DNA from: GCA-2746605 sp963704835
GTDB lineage: Bacteria; Bacteroidota; Ignavibacteria; Ignavibacteriales; Melioribacteraceae
Direction of reading: 5' to 3'
Assembly (NCBI GenBank): GCA_963704835.1
Contig: CAVPHW010000003.1
Span: forward strand, 1 to 64,000
Length of the DNA: 64,000 bases
In this document: piece by piece, positions 1 to 9,651 of the stretch
Numbering within the stretch: the stretch's first letter is position 1
Layout: the number at the start of each line of letters is the position of its first letter
Notes under the pieces: model-generated
The model's input: the letters and a program-made list of their open reading frames with translations, nothing else
Told to the model about the DNA's origin: nothing
Databases searched by the model: none
Program-made: the position numbers and the translations under genes

Positions 1-1
1 G

Positions 2-494
2 AAACCCTATCTGGTTGTCTTCCTGGAACCAAAGCGGCTCTACCACGCGTTTAAGGAGGCGGTGTCAGATGACGGCAAGGAGTTGGCGCTGGATCAGCCG
101 GTTTGCCTCAGACAGGGCCGGGACCTTACGCTGGTCACATGGGGAGCTTCGACAACTGACGTTTTGAGCGCGGCTGACCAACTTGAGACAGACGGCATAT
201 CGGCTGAGGTAATCGACATAGCCACCTTGTCGCCCCTTAATGATGACCCGATTCTGCGCCTCTGTGGAAAAGACAGGCCGCTGCGTTGTTGTTCATGAGG
301 CGGTGCGCACAGGCGGTTTCGGGGCAGAGATTGTCGCGCGTATCGCGGATCGGTCGCTCAATTCTTTGCTCGCGCCTGTCAGACGCGTCACCGGCTATGA
401 CACGGTCATGCCGCTTCCCCGTCTGGAGGCGCACTATATGCCCGGGCAGAAGCAAGTCGTCAAAGCAGTCCGGGAAGTGATGGAGCTATCATGA
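2..494 (+). CDS. 2-oxoacid dehydrogenase E1 beta subunit, C-terminal part (frameshifted)
   Basis: This is the C-terminal transketolase domain of a pyruvate / branched-chain 2-oxoacid dehydrogenase E1 beta subunit; the N-terminal half lies outside the window. The reading frame begins KPYLVVFLEPKRLY, a typical E1 beta segment, and continues through VTWGAS and EVIDIATLSPL. A single-base frameshift at about 250-256 moves it into the frame that reads ASVEKTGRCVVVHEAVRTGG and ends LEAHYMPG...MEL. The stop overlaps the ATG of the next gene (ATGA), a translationally coupled arrangement typical of E1-E2 operons. GC content here is far above the rest of the window, so the fragment does not match its neighbours. 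The family call is firm. Which 2-oxoacid is used cannot be told from this fragment. Confidence 0.8.
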
Positions 495-730
495 CCACCT
501 TTCGCCTGCCAGACCTGGGAGAAGGCCTTCGAGAGGCTGAGATCGTCACCTGGCAGGTGTCCGAAGGCGATCATATCGTTGCCGATCAGCCATTGGTGTC
601 GGTAGAGACCGAAAAGGCAGTAGTGGAAATTCCATCGCCGCAATCAGGCCGCGTAACAAAACTCCATGGCCAGCCTGGCGACATCGTTCTCGTGGGGCAT
701 CCCCTGGTTGAGTATGATGGTAAGCGCTGA
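491..730 (+). CDS. Dihydrolipoamide acyltransferase (E2) N-terminal lipoyl domain, truncated
   Basis: A 79-residue protein that is just one biotinyl/lipoyl attachment domain. It opens MTTFRLPDLGEGLREAEI, has the lipoylation loop SVETEKAVVEIPSP with the acceptor lysine at residue 42, and closes GDIVLVGHPLVEYDGKR. In intact E2 enzymes this domain is followed by a linker, a peripheral-subunit-binding domain and a catalytic domain. None is present: the frame stops exactly where base composition drops to that of the rest of the contig. The start overlaps the E1 beta stop. I read it as the first domain of a normal E2 gene cut off at a junction at about 725-730, not as a free-standing lipoyl protein. 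Confidence 0.75.
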   Translation: MTTFRLPDLGEGLREAEIVTWQVSEGDHIVADQPLVSVETEKAVVEIPSPQSGRVTKLHGQPGDIVLVGHPLVEYDGKR

Positions 731-974
731 TGATTATAACAATGAGTCGTGGATATTAAGAAAAGCTATTTGGCACAAGGTAGATTATAGAAGATTTCCA
801 GGATTAGTCAGATTAGCTTGGGGAATGATGAGGAACTCTATTTATAGGTATGGTGAATCAGCTGATGGTAAGCCGGTATTTAGGATACCAGTTCCAGGAG
901 GTATGAGAGGATATTTAAGAGTTGATTTAAGGGATCATGATGAAGTATGGAGATTTTACAGTGAGTGTAGGTAA
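717..974 (+). CDS. Hypothetical protein, 5' end at a composition junction
   Basis: A frame of about 85 residues that starts in or just after the boundary between high-GC and AT-rich DNA and reads into ADDYNNESWILRKAIWHKVD, then GESADGKPVFRIPVPGGM, ending RFYSECR. I do not recognise the family. The reading is rich in charged and aromatic residues and has no signal peptide or membrane segment. Because its start lies on the junction, its native N-terminus is probably missing or artificial. The 3' end overlaps the next frame by 38 bases, the kind of packing seen in phage and mobile-element gene clusters. Confidence 0.35.
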   Translation: MVSADDYNNESWILRKAIWHKVDYRRFPGLVRLAWGMMRNSIYRYGESADGKPVFRIPVPGGMRGYLRVDLRDHDEVWRFYSECR

Positions 975-1377
975 GGATGAGATTGAAGTGGATGAATATG
1001 GGAATGTTTGGTTAAGTGATCAGGATATTGAAAAGACATTAAAGATTATTGGCGGCGCGGATATGGATGATTCAGTTGGTATAATATCTATTGAGGGCAA
1101 GAAAGCTGTTCTTTATCGTAATCCAAACCAATATGGAGAATACTTGATAAAGACCCTAAGAAGCTTTAATGAAGTTAAAGAGAATATTTTAGTAGGATCT
1201 ATTCCTCAGAAAAATGTTAGTAGTACCGTAGCTGACATCCATACTGACAAAACTGACAATAAATTATACAATAGTATATGCTCTAAAAAAGTGTCACTTC
1301 TGTCACTCCCTATATTTTTTGTTGATTATAACTCTAAAAACCTAATTAGAACCTATAGTATCAATCTCCAGGAATAG
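937..1377 (+). CDS. Hypothetical protein
   Basis: A 146-codon frame beginning with two consecutive methionines (MMKYGDFTVSVGKDEIEVDE), soluble and acidic, with no domain I recognise. The last ~45 residues, after HTDKTDNKLYNS, change character: they become hydrophobic and Ser/Lys rich, and run into a frame just before another open frame begins near 1346. A frameshift or an overlapping gene boundary near 1280-1345 is possible. It overlaps the preceding gene and probably belongs to the same mobile-element-like cluster. Confidence 0.35.
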   Translation: MMKYGDFTVSVGKDEIEVDEYGNVWLSDQDIEKTLKIIGGADMDDSVGIISIEGKKAVLYRNPNQYGEYLIKTLRSFNEVKENILVGSIPQKNVSSTVADIHTDKTDNKLYNSICSKKVSLLSLPIFFVDYNSKNLIRTYSINLQE

Positions 1378-1408
1378 TGCAAATATTGGAGTTGCTGCTA
1401 ATGCTGAG

Positions 1409-1813
1409 ATGATAAGATCAGCTATTGGTATTGAGAATAGTGAAGTTTTTGAAGAATTAGGGAATAGGTTTAATTGGGATCTTGAAAGGATAATAGATTC
1501 TACAGTTAAAGATGGTATTTCATCAGATGAAGATATGAATGCTATTAGAAGTATGTATGATTATATAATTGAGAGAAAGATTGCATTACCAGGTTCAATA
1601 GTCCACAGGCTTCCAGGGAAGTTGCAAGAGCAGGCAGTTATCAAGGAAGGACATATGTTAGATGAGTTATTAGAAGCTATTAAAATGCTTATTGATAAGG
1701 CAGATAAAGAGATTGTCGGGCGCGGTTCGGTAAAGAAAGGTAATCGTATTGAAGGCTGGATTGATAGATTGGATATTCCGGTGATTGAATTAGGAATATT
1801 AAATCTTGGGTAA
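1409..1813 (+). CDS. Hypothetical protein, helical
   Basis: A 134-codon frame that is open from about 1346. The ATG used here follows the residues RNSANIGVAANAE, so the true start may be earlier or in a different frame linked by a frameshift. The product is strongly helical and acidic (NSEVFEELGNRFNWDLERII, then MLDELLEAIKMLIDKADKEI) and contains no recognisable catalytic motif. It is followed after four bases by the next small gene. I cannot assign a function. Confidence 0.35.
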   Translation: MIRSAIGIENSEVFEELGNRFNWDLERIIDSTVKDGISSDEDMNAIRSMYDYIIERKIALPGSIVHRLPGKLQEQAVIKEGHMLDELLEAIKMLIDKADKEIVGRGSVKKGNRIEGWIDRLDIPVIELGILNLG

Positions 1814-1817
1814 CAGG

Positions 1818-2051
1818 ATGAGCAAGGAAGCTATTGGATTATACAAGAGTTACAATCGTGAAGTAGCTATTCTATTAGAGCGAACAAATAAACTCTCTCA
1901 AGTTGACAGGATGCAGGAAATAAAGGAAAAGATTGAGTTAATCCGTGAAGAGTTTTTGCTGAAGCTAGGTAAATATACTGACGAAGAAAGAAGAAATATT
2001 ATCTTGGCGATTTCCTATGAAATATACAAATCAAGCTCAGCCGTTGCATGA
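1818..2051 (+). CDS. Small helical hypothetical protein
   Basis: A 77-residue product, MSKEAIGLYKSYNREVAILL onward, predicted almost entirely alpha-helical with a heptad-like pattern of Leu/Ile (KLSQVDRMQEIKEKIELI). I chose ATG 1818 over an in-frame upstream start because the latter overlaps the preceding stop. No family is recognised. It sits in a run of tightly packed small genes in the same orientation. Confidence 0.35.
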   Translation: MSKEAIGLYKSYNREVAILLERTNKLSQVDRMQEIKEKIELIREEFLLKLGKYTDEERRNIILAISYEIYKSSSAVA

Positions 2052-2181
2052 CAGTATATTATGGATAAACGATAAAGAAGTGACAAAAGTGACTGCTTCT
2101 GAGATGATATATATACTTTCAGAAATTGGAGAAGCTTACCAGGTTGAAGAAGAACGGATGTGTAAAGAGGGAACAGGTTAA
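2017..2181 (+). CDS. Very small hypothetical protein
   Basis: A 54-residue frame starting at an ATG inside the end of the preceding gene (overlap 35 bases) and reading MKYTNQAQPLHDSILWIND, then ASEMIYILSEIGEAYQVEEE. No family is recognised. The overlap style and residue content fit the small-gene cluster upstream, but a frame this short could arise by chance. Confidence 0.25.
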   Translation: MKYTNQAQPLHDSILWINDKEVTKVTASEMIYILSEIGEAYQVEEERMCKEGTG

Positions 2182-2386
2182 ACCAACTCAAAGGATAGTT
2201 GAGGATGTAAGGTTCTGGTGCAAGGAGAGGATTGATATTAAATCTTTAAGCTCCGTCTCCGAGGTGTTGATTGATAAACGTAAAGCTCTAGTTGGAGAAA
2301 CACTCCTTAATCTTGGTGATGAATGCAGGTTAAGCGATGGTATTTATTCATTGCTTAGTTTAGCTCCGAGCTTCAGCTCAGTCTAA
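2126..2386 (+). CDS. Hypothetical protein, C-terminus encoded by a direct-repeat copy
   Basis: An 86-codon frame reading KPTQRIVEDVRFWCKERIDI and ending SLLSLAPSFSSV. It overlaps the preceding small frame and may be its frameshifted continuation. Its last nine codons are encoded by the first copy of the ~89 bp direct repeat found again at 9652-9740, so the natural C-terminus may have been altered when that repeat was placed here. No family is recognised. Confidence 0.25.
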   Translation: MEKLTRLKKNGCVKREQVKPTQRIVEDVRFWCKERIDIKSLSSVSEVLIDKRKALVGETLLNLGDECRLSDGIYSLLSLAPSFSSV

Positions 2387-2450
2387 AAACTCCTACCTCA
2401 ATAACAGCTTTTCAGCCAGCCTTATTTAAGCTCCGCTATTTGTAAAGGAT
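2361..2450 (+). repeat. Direct repeat copy 1 (~89 bp)
   Basis: Near-identical to 9652-9740 in the same orientation, with only a handful of substitutions and short indels. Both copies share blocks such as GTCTAAAAACTCC, CTCAATAACAGCTT and CAGCCAGCCTTATTTAAGCT and both end TAAAGGAT. The two copies bracket the block of secreted beta-propeller genes. Confidence 0.85.
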
Positions 2451-2690
2451 GTCTACAAAACAACACTTCATATCCATTATTTTAAGAAATAACTTTATAA
2501 ACCTCAATTAATATTATTGACAATAATTAAAATAAAATGTTAATTATATCCATGTGATTTTTCTCTACTCCGAGAGGGTAAGAATTTAGATTACTGTATT
2601 ATTATTTTCACTCCACAAAACCCACAGACATTCTCTCCCGAAGCAGAACTGTTCTAATAAACTATTTTTATTATTTCAGTTGGAGGCTTT
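2451..2690. other. AT-rich intergenic region before the propeller gene block
   Basis: No convincing gene. It contains AT-rich sequence and leads to a good ribosome binding site (TTGGAGG) directly before the start at 2691. I see no clear terminator or riboswitch fold. Confidence 0.4.
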
Positions 2691-4938
2691 ATGCATACCT
2701 ATAGTAAAACCATTTTAATAATTTTATTTGTTTCACAACTATCTCTTCCACAGTGGATAGTACAGAGCCCCATACCAAACATAGAAGCGAGTAAATGATG
2801 TCTGTTTCACCGATGCAAATACCGGGACAGTTGTTGGAGGATTTTATGATGAAACTCATTCTCATGCATCCATCTTAAGAACAACAGATGGAGGAAAAAA
2901 CTGGATTAGCCAGGCAGTTGGTCTAAACACATGGCTTAACGCAGTTCACTTTACTGATGAATTTACTGGAACGGTAGTTGGTTCTGAAGGAATGATTCTA
3001 AGGGCAACTGAATGGAGGAAACAACTGGATTAGCTATTCGAGTGGAGAGAAAAATAATCTATGGGATGTTTTCTTTGCTACCACAAAAATTGGTTGGGTT
3101 ATTGTACGAACTATAGTGATGTAAATAATAGTAAGAGTATCATTTTAAAAGACTCTTGACGGTGGGAACAGCTGGTTTAGCCAGATAATCGATTCATATT
3201 ATCTTTCTTCGGTATCCTTCTCGGATATAAGTAACGGAACTATTGTTGGCAATGATATAAATAATATGGGAATAATACTAAAAACAACAGATGGAGGAAC
3301 CAATTGGATTAAACAATTTAGCTTAACAAACGCCAATTTCAGTAGTGTGGTTTTCCCCGATCCGAACCATGGTTGGGTTGTTGGAGAACGCTTAATTGGT
3401 GGTAATAATGCGGGGGATAATCTTAAAAACATCGGATGGGGGAAACATTGGATAACTGCAGAAAAATGATTCAACAATTTATTTTACGGCGGTTTGCTTT
3501 ACTGACACAAATAATGGAACAGCTATAGGAGCTGGTTTTTCATTTTACAGGAAGTGCTGTTCTTAGAACCACAGATGGAGGCATTAATTGGGTTGGTCAA
3601 ACAATCCCAACATCCAGTATTTTAAGAGGAGTTTCATTTACTGACGAGAAAAACTGGAACGATTTTCGGAGGTATATGTGAGTCCTTCCGTAATTTTCAG
3701 AACAACGGATGGAGGCAATAGCTGGGTTAGTCTAATAAATGGAACTACTAGTCCTCTTAGGGGAGTCTGTTTTACAAATGAAAAAACTGGAACGGCTGTT
3801 GGTAGTAGTGGTGCTATTCTTAGAACCATCGATGGAGGCAATAGTTGGACAAATAGTTACCATAATGGATTTGAAGAATTTACTTCAGTGAGCTTTTTCG
3901 ATGAAAATTATGGAACAATCGTTGGCTATGATCCGGTGAATAGTTTAGGAATAATTCTTAGAACAAACGACGGTGGAACAACTTGGATTTCTCAGTCGAG
4001 CGGTATTAATCAAAGTTTCACTGGAGTCTGCCTTATAGATGAAAATACATGCACTGTTATCGGCGGTAGTAAAATTCTCAGAACAACAGATGGTGGAATC
4101 AATTGGGTAAGCCAAAATAGTGGTATAACCGGATTTTTGATGCGTATTGTTTTTATAATGCAAATGCCGGAATCATTGTTGGGTATGATTATGTGAATGG
4201 GATGGGGATAATACTCAGAACCACGGATGGTGGGGATAACTGGTTCTTCAAGCAAGCGGAATGCAAAACTCTCTTATAGGAGTTGACTTTATTGATGGAA
4301 ACAATGGCTGGGCTGTTGGAGGTGAAAGAAGATATTTAGGACAACTGATGGAGGTAAAAATTGGATTAGCCAAACTAGTAATACAACAGGTCCACTATAT
4401 GGGGTTAGCTTTTCAGATTCAAACAACGGAACGATTGTTGGAATTGATAATGAAAATTATTTGGGAATAATACTCAGAACCTCTGATGGGGGGAATAATT
4501 GGGTTAGCCAAGTAAGTGGAACAAAGAACCCCCTATATGGGGTTAACTTTATTGATGCAAATAATGGCTGGGCTGTTGGGTACAACGGCACTATCCTACA
4601 CACAACCAACGGTGGAGTAACTTTTGTTGAAGAAGAGAAAGATTGATAAAATACCAACAGAGTTTTTGCTTTCACAGAATTATCCAAATCCATTTAATCC
4701 AACAACAACTATAAAATATTCAATACCTAGTGACACAAAAATTGAGATACAAGATGTGAGATTAATGATCTATAATATTCTTGGACGAGAAGTTGTAACT
4801 ATTGTAAATGAAAGACAAAAACCAGGCAATTATGAAATTGAATGGAATTCTAATAATAGGCCAAGCGGAGTTTATTTTCTATAGACTAACAGCCGGGGAG
4901 TTGTGGAAACGAAAAAGATCTCGATTTTATTACATTAA
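2691..4938 (+). pseudogene. Secreted YCF48/BNR-type beta-propeller protein with T9SS sorting domain, multiply frameshifted
   Basis: The reconstructed product starts with a signal peptide (MHTYSKTILIILFVSQLSLP). It continues with about ten repeats of the form ILRTTDGGxxWxxQ...GVxFxDxNxGxxVG, the signature of YCF48/BNR-like propellers that Bacteroidetes and Ignavibacteria use in secreted proteins. It ends with a T9SS type A C-terminal domain (NYPNPFNPTTTIKYSIP, then ILGREVVTIVNE and a final VETKKISILLH). The protein should cross the outer membrane by the type IX system and stay on the surface or be released. At least eight frame changes are needed to read it through. Several are repaired by one base in a homopolymer (near 4880 and 4900), so sequencing error is as plausible as decay. 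A Shine-Dalgarno TTGGAGG precedes the ATG. Confidence 0.7.
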
Positions 4939-5009
4939 AAGTAAGCTAAATAGATAAATAATATCAAATGTAAATATTTATTAATGTTAAATAACCTCAA
5001 GGAGGTCTT

Positions 5010-7626
5010 GTGCTTCCGGAAACTATTTACCATCGATTAGAGAATCTGAATAACTTATTTAAATGTTGTTTTGTTTATTCAATTTTATATATTTCAGCTA
5101 ACTGTTTAGCACAGACAAATATTTCTGCAGGCTATGTTGCGGGTAATTGGACCAAAGCAAACTCTCCTTACTACATTAACGGAGAGATAACTATTCCAAA
5201 TGACTCAACGCTTGCCTTAGAACCGGGTGTTGAAGTTATTTTTATGGGACATTATAAATTTAATGTTCAAGGCAGGCTTCTCGCAGTTGGTACTAAACAA
5301 GATTCAATAAAATTTACTGCAGAGGATAAAGTAAGCGGCTGGCACGGAATAAGGTTCGTTCCAATACAAATGACACTTCTAAAATAATTTATTGTTCTAT
5401 TAAATACGGAAAAGCTAATACTGGAGGTACTTCGAGTTGGGATAGATGTGGTGGTGCTATTTTAATTGGCGTTTTTGATAAGGTTTTTATATCTGACTGT
5501 CTATTTGAATACAATATGTCGAGCAGTTATCTTGCGGCAACAATTGGTGGGGCTGGAATTTTTATAAAATCTGCTTCACCTATTATTACAAACAGTGTTT
5601 TTAGAAACAACAAAGGCACTACAGATTGTGCAATATTATGCATTTACGGTTCAGGTTTATCTGCCAGGTACACATCCACTCATATCTAATAATGTATTTA
5701 CGAATAATAGTGGGCCTCACGGACCAATAGTTTGCGGATATAACAATGCAATCATTACAGGTAATATTATCTCAAACAATATTGCTACTAAGGTGGGAAG
5801 TGGAATTTTTACTATGGAGTCAAGGGCAATAGTAACAAATAATATTATTATAAAGAATCAATCTTTTGGAATTGAGGGAGAAGGTGGAGGTATTAAATGT
5901 TGGACCAATGACAAAGCTGTATTTATCAACAACACGATTGCTTATAATAGTGCAACTAAAGGAGGAGGTATTTCCTGTCATGAAAACTCAGATCCAATTT
6001 TTATAAATAATATTATCTGGGGCAATTCATCAAATGCGGGTACTCAAGTAAATTTGGGTGATGCTCAGTCAGATCCATATTTTCTTTATTGTAATATTCA
6101 GGGTGGAAGAGAAGGATTTGGAGGTATATGGTGCAGGGGTAAATGATTCAGGAGTATATGAAAGTAATATTGATTTTAATCCCCTTTTTAACGATACAAT
6201 ATCCTTAGATTATAGTCTTTCCACTATTTCACAATGTATCGGTGCTGGTATTGATTCCATAGAAGTTGCCAATGTCTGGTATCATGTCCCTTCACTTTGT
6301 ATTGAAGGAAATCCGCGTCCAAGCCCGTTTGGATCAATGCCTGATATTGGTGCGTATGAAAATGAATTGGACACTCCAGCAGACGTTCCAGAATGGATAA
6401 CTTATAATGATACGAATTCAGATTTGCCAGGCAATTCTGTTGAATGTATAAAAATGGATCACTTGGGAAATATGTGGATTGCAGCAGTTAAGGAGATTGG
6501 GGATTTGTATTATCTCATCAAATATGATGGCATTGACTGGACAGTTTGTAATAATCTTTCGAATAGGATTAGTTGTCTTGCCATCGATGAATTTGATAAT
6601 AAATGGATTGTGGACTTATGACGGGTTAGTAAAGTTCGACGGTACAAATTGGATGTAATTACAATACAACAAACTCAGAATTACCAGATAATGGACTATT
6701 AATTGTATTGATATTGATAAATTTAATAATAAATGGATTGGGACTGAGGAAGGCTTAGTTAAGTATGACGATACAAACTGGTTTATTTATAATCCAACAA
6801 ACTCAGATTTGCCAGATAGATTTGTCCTATGTATTACAATTGATGATTTTAATAATAAGTGGATTGGGAATGGTATATCGATCTAGTTAAATATAACGAT
6901 ACTACCTGGACTGTCTATGATATACCTAATCCCTATGGTATTTTTGGACTGGGTATTTTTGATAAAATAACTATAGATAATGCTGGGAGTAAGTGGATTG
7001 CGGCACTTGTGCCGTGCCCATAAGCTGGGGTGGTTTAATCAAATTTAATGATGAAACTTTCAATTTCTATGATGAATCAGATTCAGAAGTACCGTTGCCA
7101 TAATATTAATTGCATAAACACAGATGAATTTGATAATAAGTGGATTGGAACTTATTTATGGGTTAGTAAAATTTGATGATTCAAGTTGGACTACTTATAA
7201 TACCACAAACTCAGGTTTGCCTTATGGACTCGTGTTTTAGAGTATCGAAATAGATCAATTGGGCAATAAGTGGATTGGAAGCGAAAGTGGATTAACTGTG
7301 TTTAATGAAAACGGCATTGTCTCAGCAGTTGAGCGAGAAAGATGAACCGATAATAATTCCCACAAATTATGTGCTTTACCAAAACTATCCAAATCCATTT
7401 AATCCAAGCACAACAATTAAATACTCAATCCCAAAACAAGGTAATGTAACACTAAAAGTATTTGATGTGTTGGGTAGTGAAGTAACAACACTAGTTAACA
7501 AAGAACAATCACAAGGTAATTATGAAGTAGAGTTTGATGGCAGCACAGTTAACAAGTGGAATATATTTTTATCAGTTAAAAGCAATAGATTTTGTTCAAG
7601 TGAAGAAAATGCTTTTACTCAAGTAA
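5010..7626 (+). pseudogene. Secreted beta-helix plus Reg_prop propeller protein with T9SS sorting domain, frameshifted
   Basis: It starts at GTG 5010 behind a strong AAGGAGG. A hydrophobic leader (CCFVYSILYISANCLAQ) is followed by a right-handed beta-helix of the pectate-lyase-like / choice-of-anchor type, with repeats such as NNVFTNNSG, GNIISNNIA and NNIIIKNQS up to PSPFGSMPDIGAYENE. Then come several two-component-regulator-propeller repeats (FNNKWIGTEEGLVKYDDTNW and relatives) and a T9SS type A domain (NYPNPFNPSTTIKYSIP) ending KKMLLLK at 7626. Frame changes lie near 5370, 5640, 6130 and 6610, at several points in 6650-7310, and at 7553. The last is a one-base homopolymer difference that restores the expected SGIYFYQLKA. 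It is probably a surface adhesin or polysaccharide-binding protein; its substrate is unknown. Confidence 0.65.
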
Positions 7627-7636
7627 GAAACAAAAT

Positions 7637-7660
7637 AGCCTCTGGATAGCGGAGGCTTTT
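7637..7660 (+). terminator. Rho-independent terminator
   Basis: A six-base-pair stem (AGCCTC / GAGGCT) with a nine-base loop, followed by TTTT, placed 11 bases after the repaired stop of the beta-helix gene. Confidence 0.65.
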
Positions 7661-7689
7661 ATTATAATTGTCTCTACAGGAGGCTTAAA

Positions 7690-9028
7690 ATGAAAACTTT
7701 TCTACAGATTTTACTTTTCTTTTTATTGGTAACTCAAATATGTTTTGCACAGTGGTACCCGCAAGCCAGCGTTACAACGCTTCGACTAAATGATATTTCT
7801 TTTACTAACGAAAACAAAGGATTATTGATTGGCGGGTGGATAGCAGGACATGGATGTAGCAGCTGGGGAGAGCAGACAATTTTTGCCACCTCAAATGGAG
7901 GAAGTGAATGGGATACAACACTTGTTGTTGATATTTCCTGATCATCCATATTCATCTTGCTATCTGCAGAACGATTCTGTTGGTTTTGTGATTCATGGGA
8001 ATGGTGGATGGTCAACAATATGTACTCTGCTTAAAACAACTAATTTTGGAGATAGTTGGATTGATGTAACTCCAGATTCGTTATTTATTGGTGGTGATGT
8101 ATCTTTTCAAAATGATATGACAGGATGGGTGGTTGGTGATAAAATTTACAAAACAACAGATTCTGGGAATAGTTGGTATATAGACTATACTGATTCACTT
8201 GAAAACTTATTCTTAAGTTCAATCAGTGTTACTCCTACCACCGTATGGGCTGTTGGTGAGTATACAATTTTAAAGTGCACTTTCGCAAACTGGTTGGATA
8301 AAGCAAACTTCAATAACTGATTTTTGGTCACACAAAGTTGTATTTGTAGATGAAAACAATGGCTGGATTGCGGGTATGACCCCACTAGCGAGTGGTTATG
8401 CACCAAATTCTAATTCGAACCAATGATGGTGGCGTTACTTGGTATTCTATTTCCTGACGTGCCCTCAATAGAAGATTTTGAGTTTATTGATAGTAATCTC
8501 GGTTGGGCTATCGGTTCTGATAGTTCCGGAATAGGAGGAATACTCAAAACAACAAATGGAGGAGAAACTTGGGAAATTGAGGTTGGTAATTTAACCAGTG
8601 GACTTAACGCATTGTGTATTAAAAACAATTACGGTTGGGCCGTAGGCGGAAATGGATTGATTCTTAGAACGACCAATGCTGGTCTAACTTGGGTGGAGAA
8701 TGATGACCAAAAGTTACCCTCTGAGTATATACTAGAACAGAATTATCCCAATCCCTTTAATCCAAGTACAACAATAAAATACCAGATTCCGGCACAAGAC
8801 CGGAATGACAAATTGTTCGTCACTCGGAGCGGAGTCGAAGAGTCTTTTGTAACACTTAAAGTTTATAATATTCTTGGAAGAGAAGTCGCAACTTTGGTAA
8901 ACAAAAAACAAAATCCAGGTAATTATCAAGTTGAGTGGAATGCAAGCAATCTCCCAAGCGGAATTTATTTCTATCAATTGAAAGCGGGCGATTTTACAGA
9001 AACAAAGAAGATGGTTTTACTGAGGTGA
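7690..9028 (+). pseudogene. Secreted YCF48/BNR-type propeller protein with T9SS domain carrying a repeat insertion, frameshifted
   Basis: A clear signal peptide (MKTFLQILLFFLLVTQICFA) behind AGGAGG is followed by propeller repeats (LLKTTNFGDSWIDV, IYKTTDSGNSWYID, ILKTTNGGETWEIE, LILRTTNAGLTWVE) and a complete T9SS type A domain ending TETKKMVLLR. Frame changes are needed near 7930, 8320 and 8440. The sorting domain contains about 15 extra residues (DRNDKLFVTRSGVEE) between QIP and FVTLKVYN, where relatives in this window have about three. This insert keeps the frame and is encoded by a palindromic repeat. Role: surface-exposed or released beta-propeller, partner unknown. Confidence 0.7.
8790..8846 (+). 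repeat. Palindromic REP-like repeat inserted in frame in a T9SS domain
   Basis: It contains the inverted repeat ATTCCGG ... CCGGAAT (8786-8792 and 8800-8806) and then a GTCACTCGGAGCGGAGTC segment. This resembles the short interspersed GTCATTCTGAGC...GAAGAATC-type repeats common in this bacterial group (a related element is at 61331-61465). It adds about 45 bases in frame compared with the other sorting domains in this window. Confidence 0.6.
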
Positions 9029-9085
9029 TAAGCAAATTAGTTAAGAATTAATCGATTTTACTAAAAAGTTAATGGAGGAACGAAT

Positions 9086-9535
9086 ATGAGCTTTAAAAAC
9101 TTAATGATCATTAAGTCATTAGTTAGTCTTGGATTCGGTGTGCTAATGTTAGCAATCCCTGATACATTGCTTTCGATATTTGGAGCAGCTCTTGGTGATG
9201 GAGGAATGTTTACAGCCAGAGAGTATGGAGCTGGCATTATTAGGGAAGACTTGTCTATGTTGGATTGCAAGAAATGCAAAATATTCAGTAACTACTAAAG
9301 CAATAATTGTAGCATTATTCGTTTATGATCTCTTAGGGTTTATCATGACAATAATAACTGTAATTTCAGGAAATACTTAATCCTTTAGGATGGCTAATTG
9401 TTCTTGTGTATTTATTTTTTACTGTAGGATTTGGTTACTTTCTTATGAACCCAGTTGCTGTAGATGGAACTAATTCGAACGAACGTACCTATTGCTGTGA
9501 TTTGTGTTTGTTGAGACGAAAAAGATGTTGCTTAT
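9086..9535 (+). pseudogene. Small multi-pass membrane protein, frameshifted
   Basis: The gene begins MSFKNLMIIKSLVSLGFGVL behind ATGGAGGAA. Read across two frame changes (near 9240 and 9375) it gives a protein of about 145 residues with four hydrophobic segments: residues ~8-30, TTKAIIVALFVYDLLGFIMT, LGWLIVLVYLFFTVGFGYFL, plus a short one in between. Layout and size resemble small DUF4345-like or other four-helix membrane proteins. I cannot name the family with confidence. It stands alone after the propeller gene and is followed by a strong terminator. Confidence 0.45.
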
Positions 9536-9571
9536 AAAATAAGTATTGATAAAAATAAACATTACGAATTT

Positions 9572-9599
9572 GCCCATCTAATTTTAGGTGGGCTTTTTT
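9572..9599 (+). terminator. Rho-independent terminator
   Basis: A nine-pair stem, GCCCATCTA / TAGGTGGGC (one G-T pair), with a four-base loop followed by six T residues. It ends transcription of the secreted-protein block. Confidence 0.8.
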
Positions 9600-9651
9600 A
9601 TTGCGTACTTTTTACAAACATATCAACGCAATAATAATCACAGAAACTCTA

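Noticed and set aside
491..730. Free-standing lipoyl carrier protein (GcvH-like)
   Set aside because: The sequence and ATGA coupling to E1 beta match the first domain of E2, and the stop coincides with the composition break. GcvH is longer and has a different lipoyl-loop context.
2691..4700. Tandem repeat / minisatellite in the propeller gene
   Set aside because: The recurring AGAACAACAGATGGAGG pattern reflects the protein repeat ILRTTDGGxxW of a beta-propeller, not a DNA-level minisatellite.
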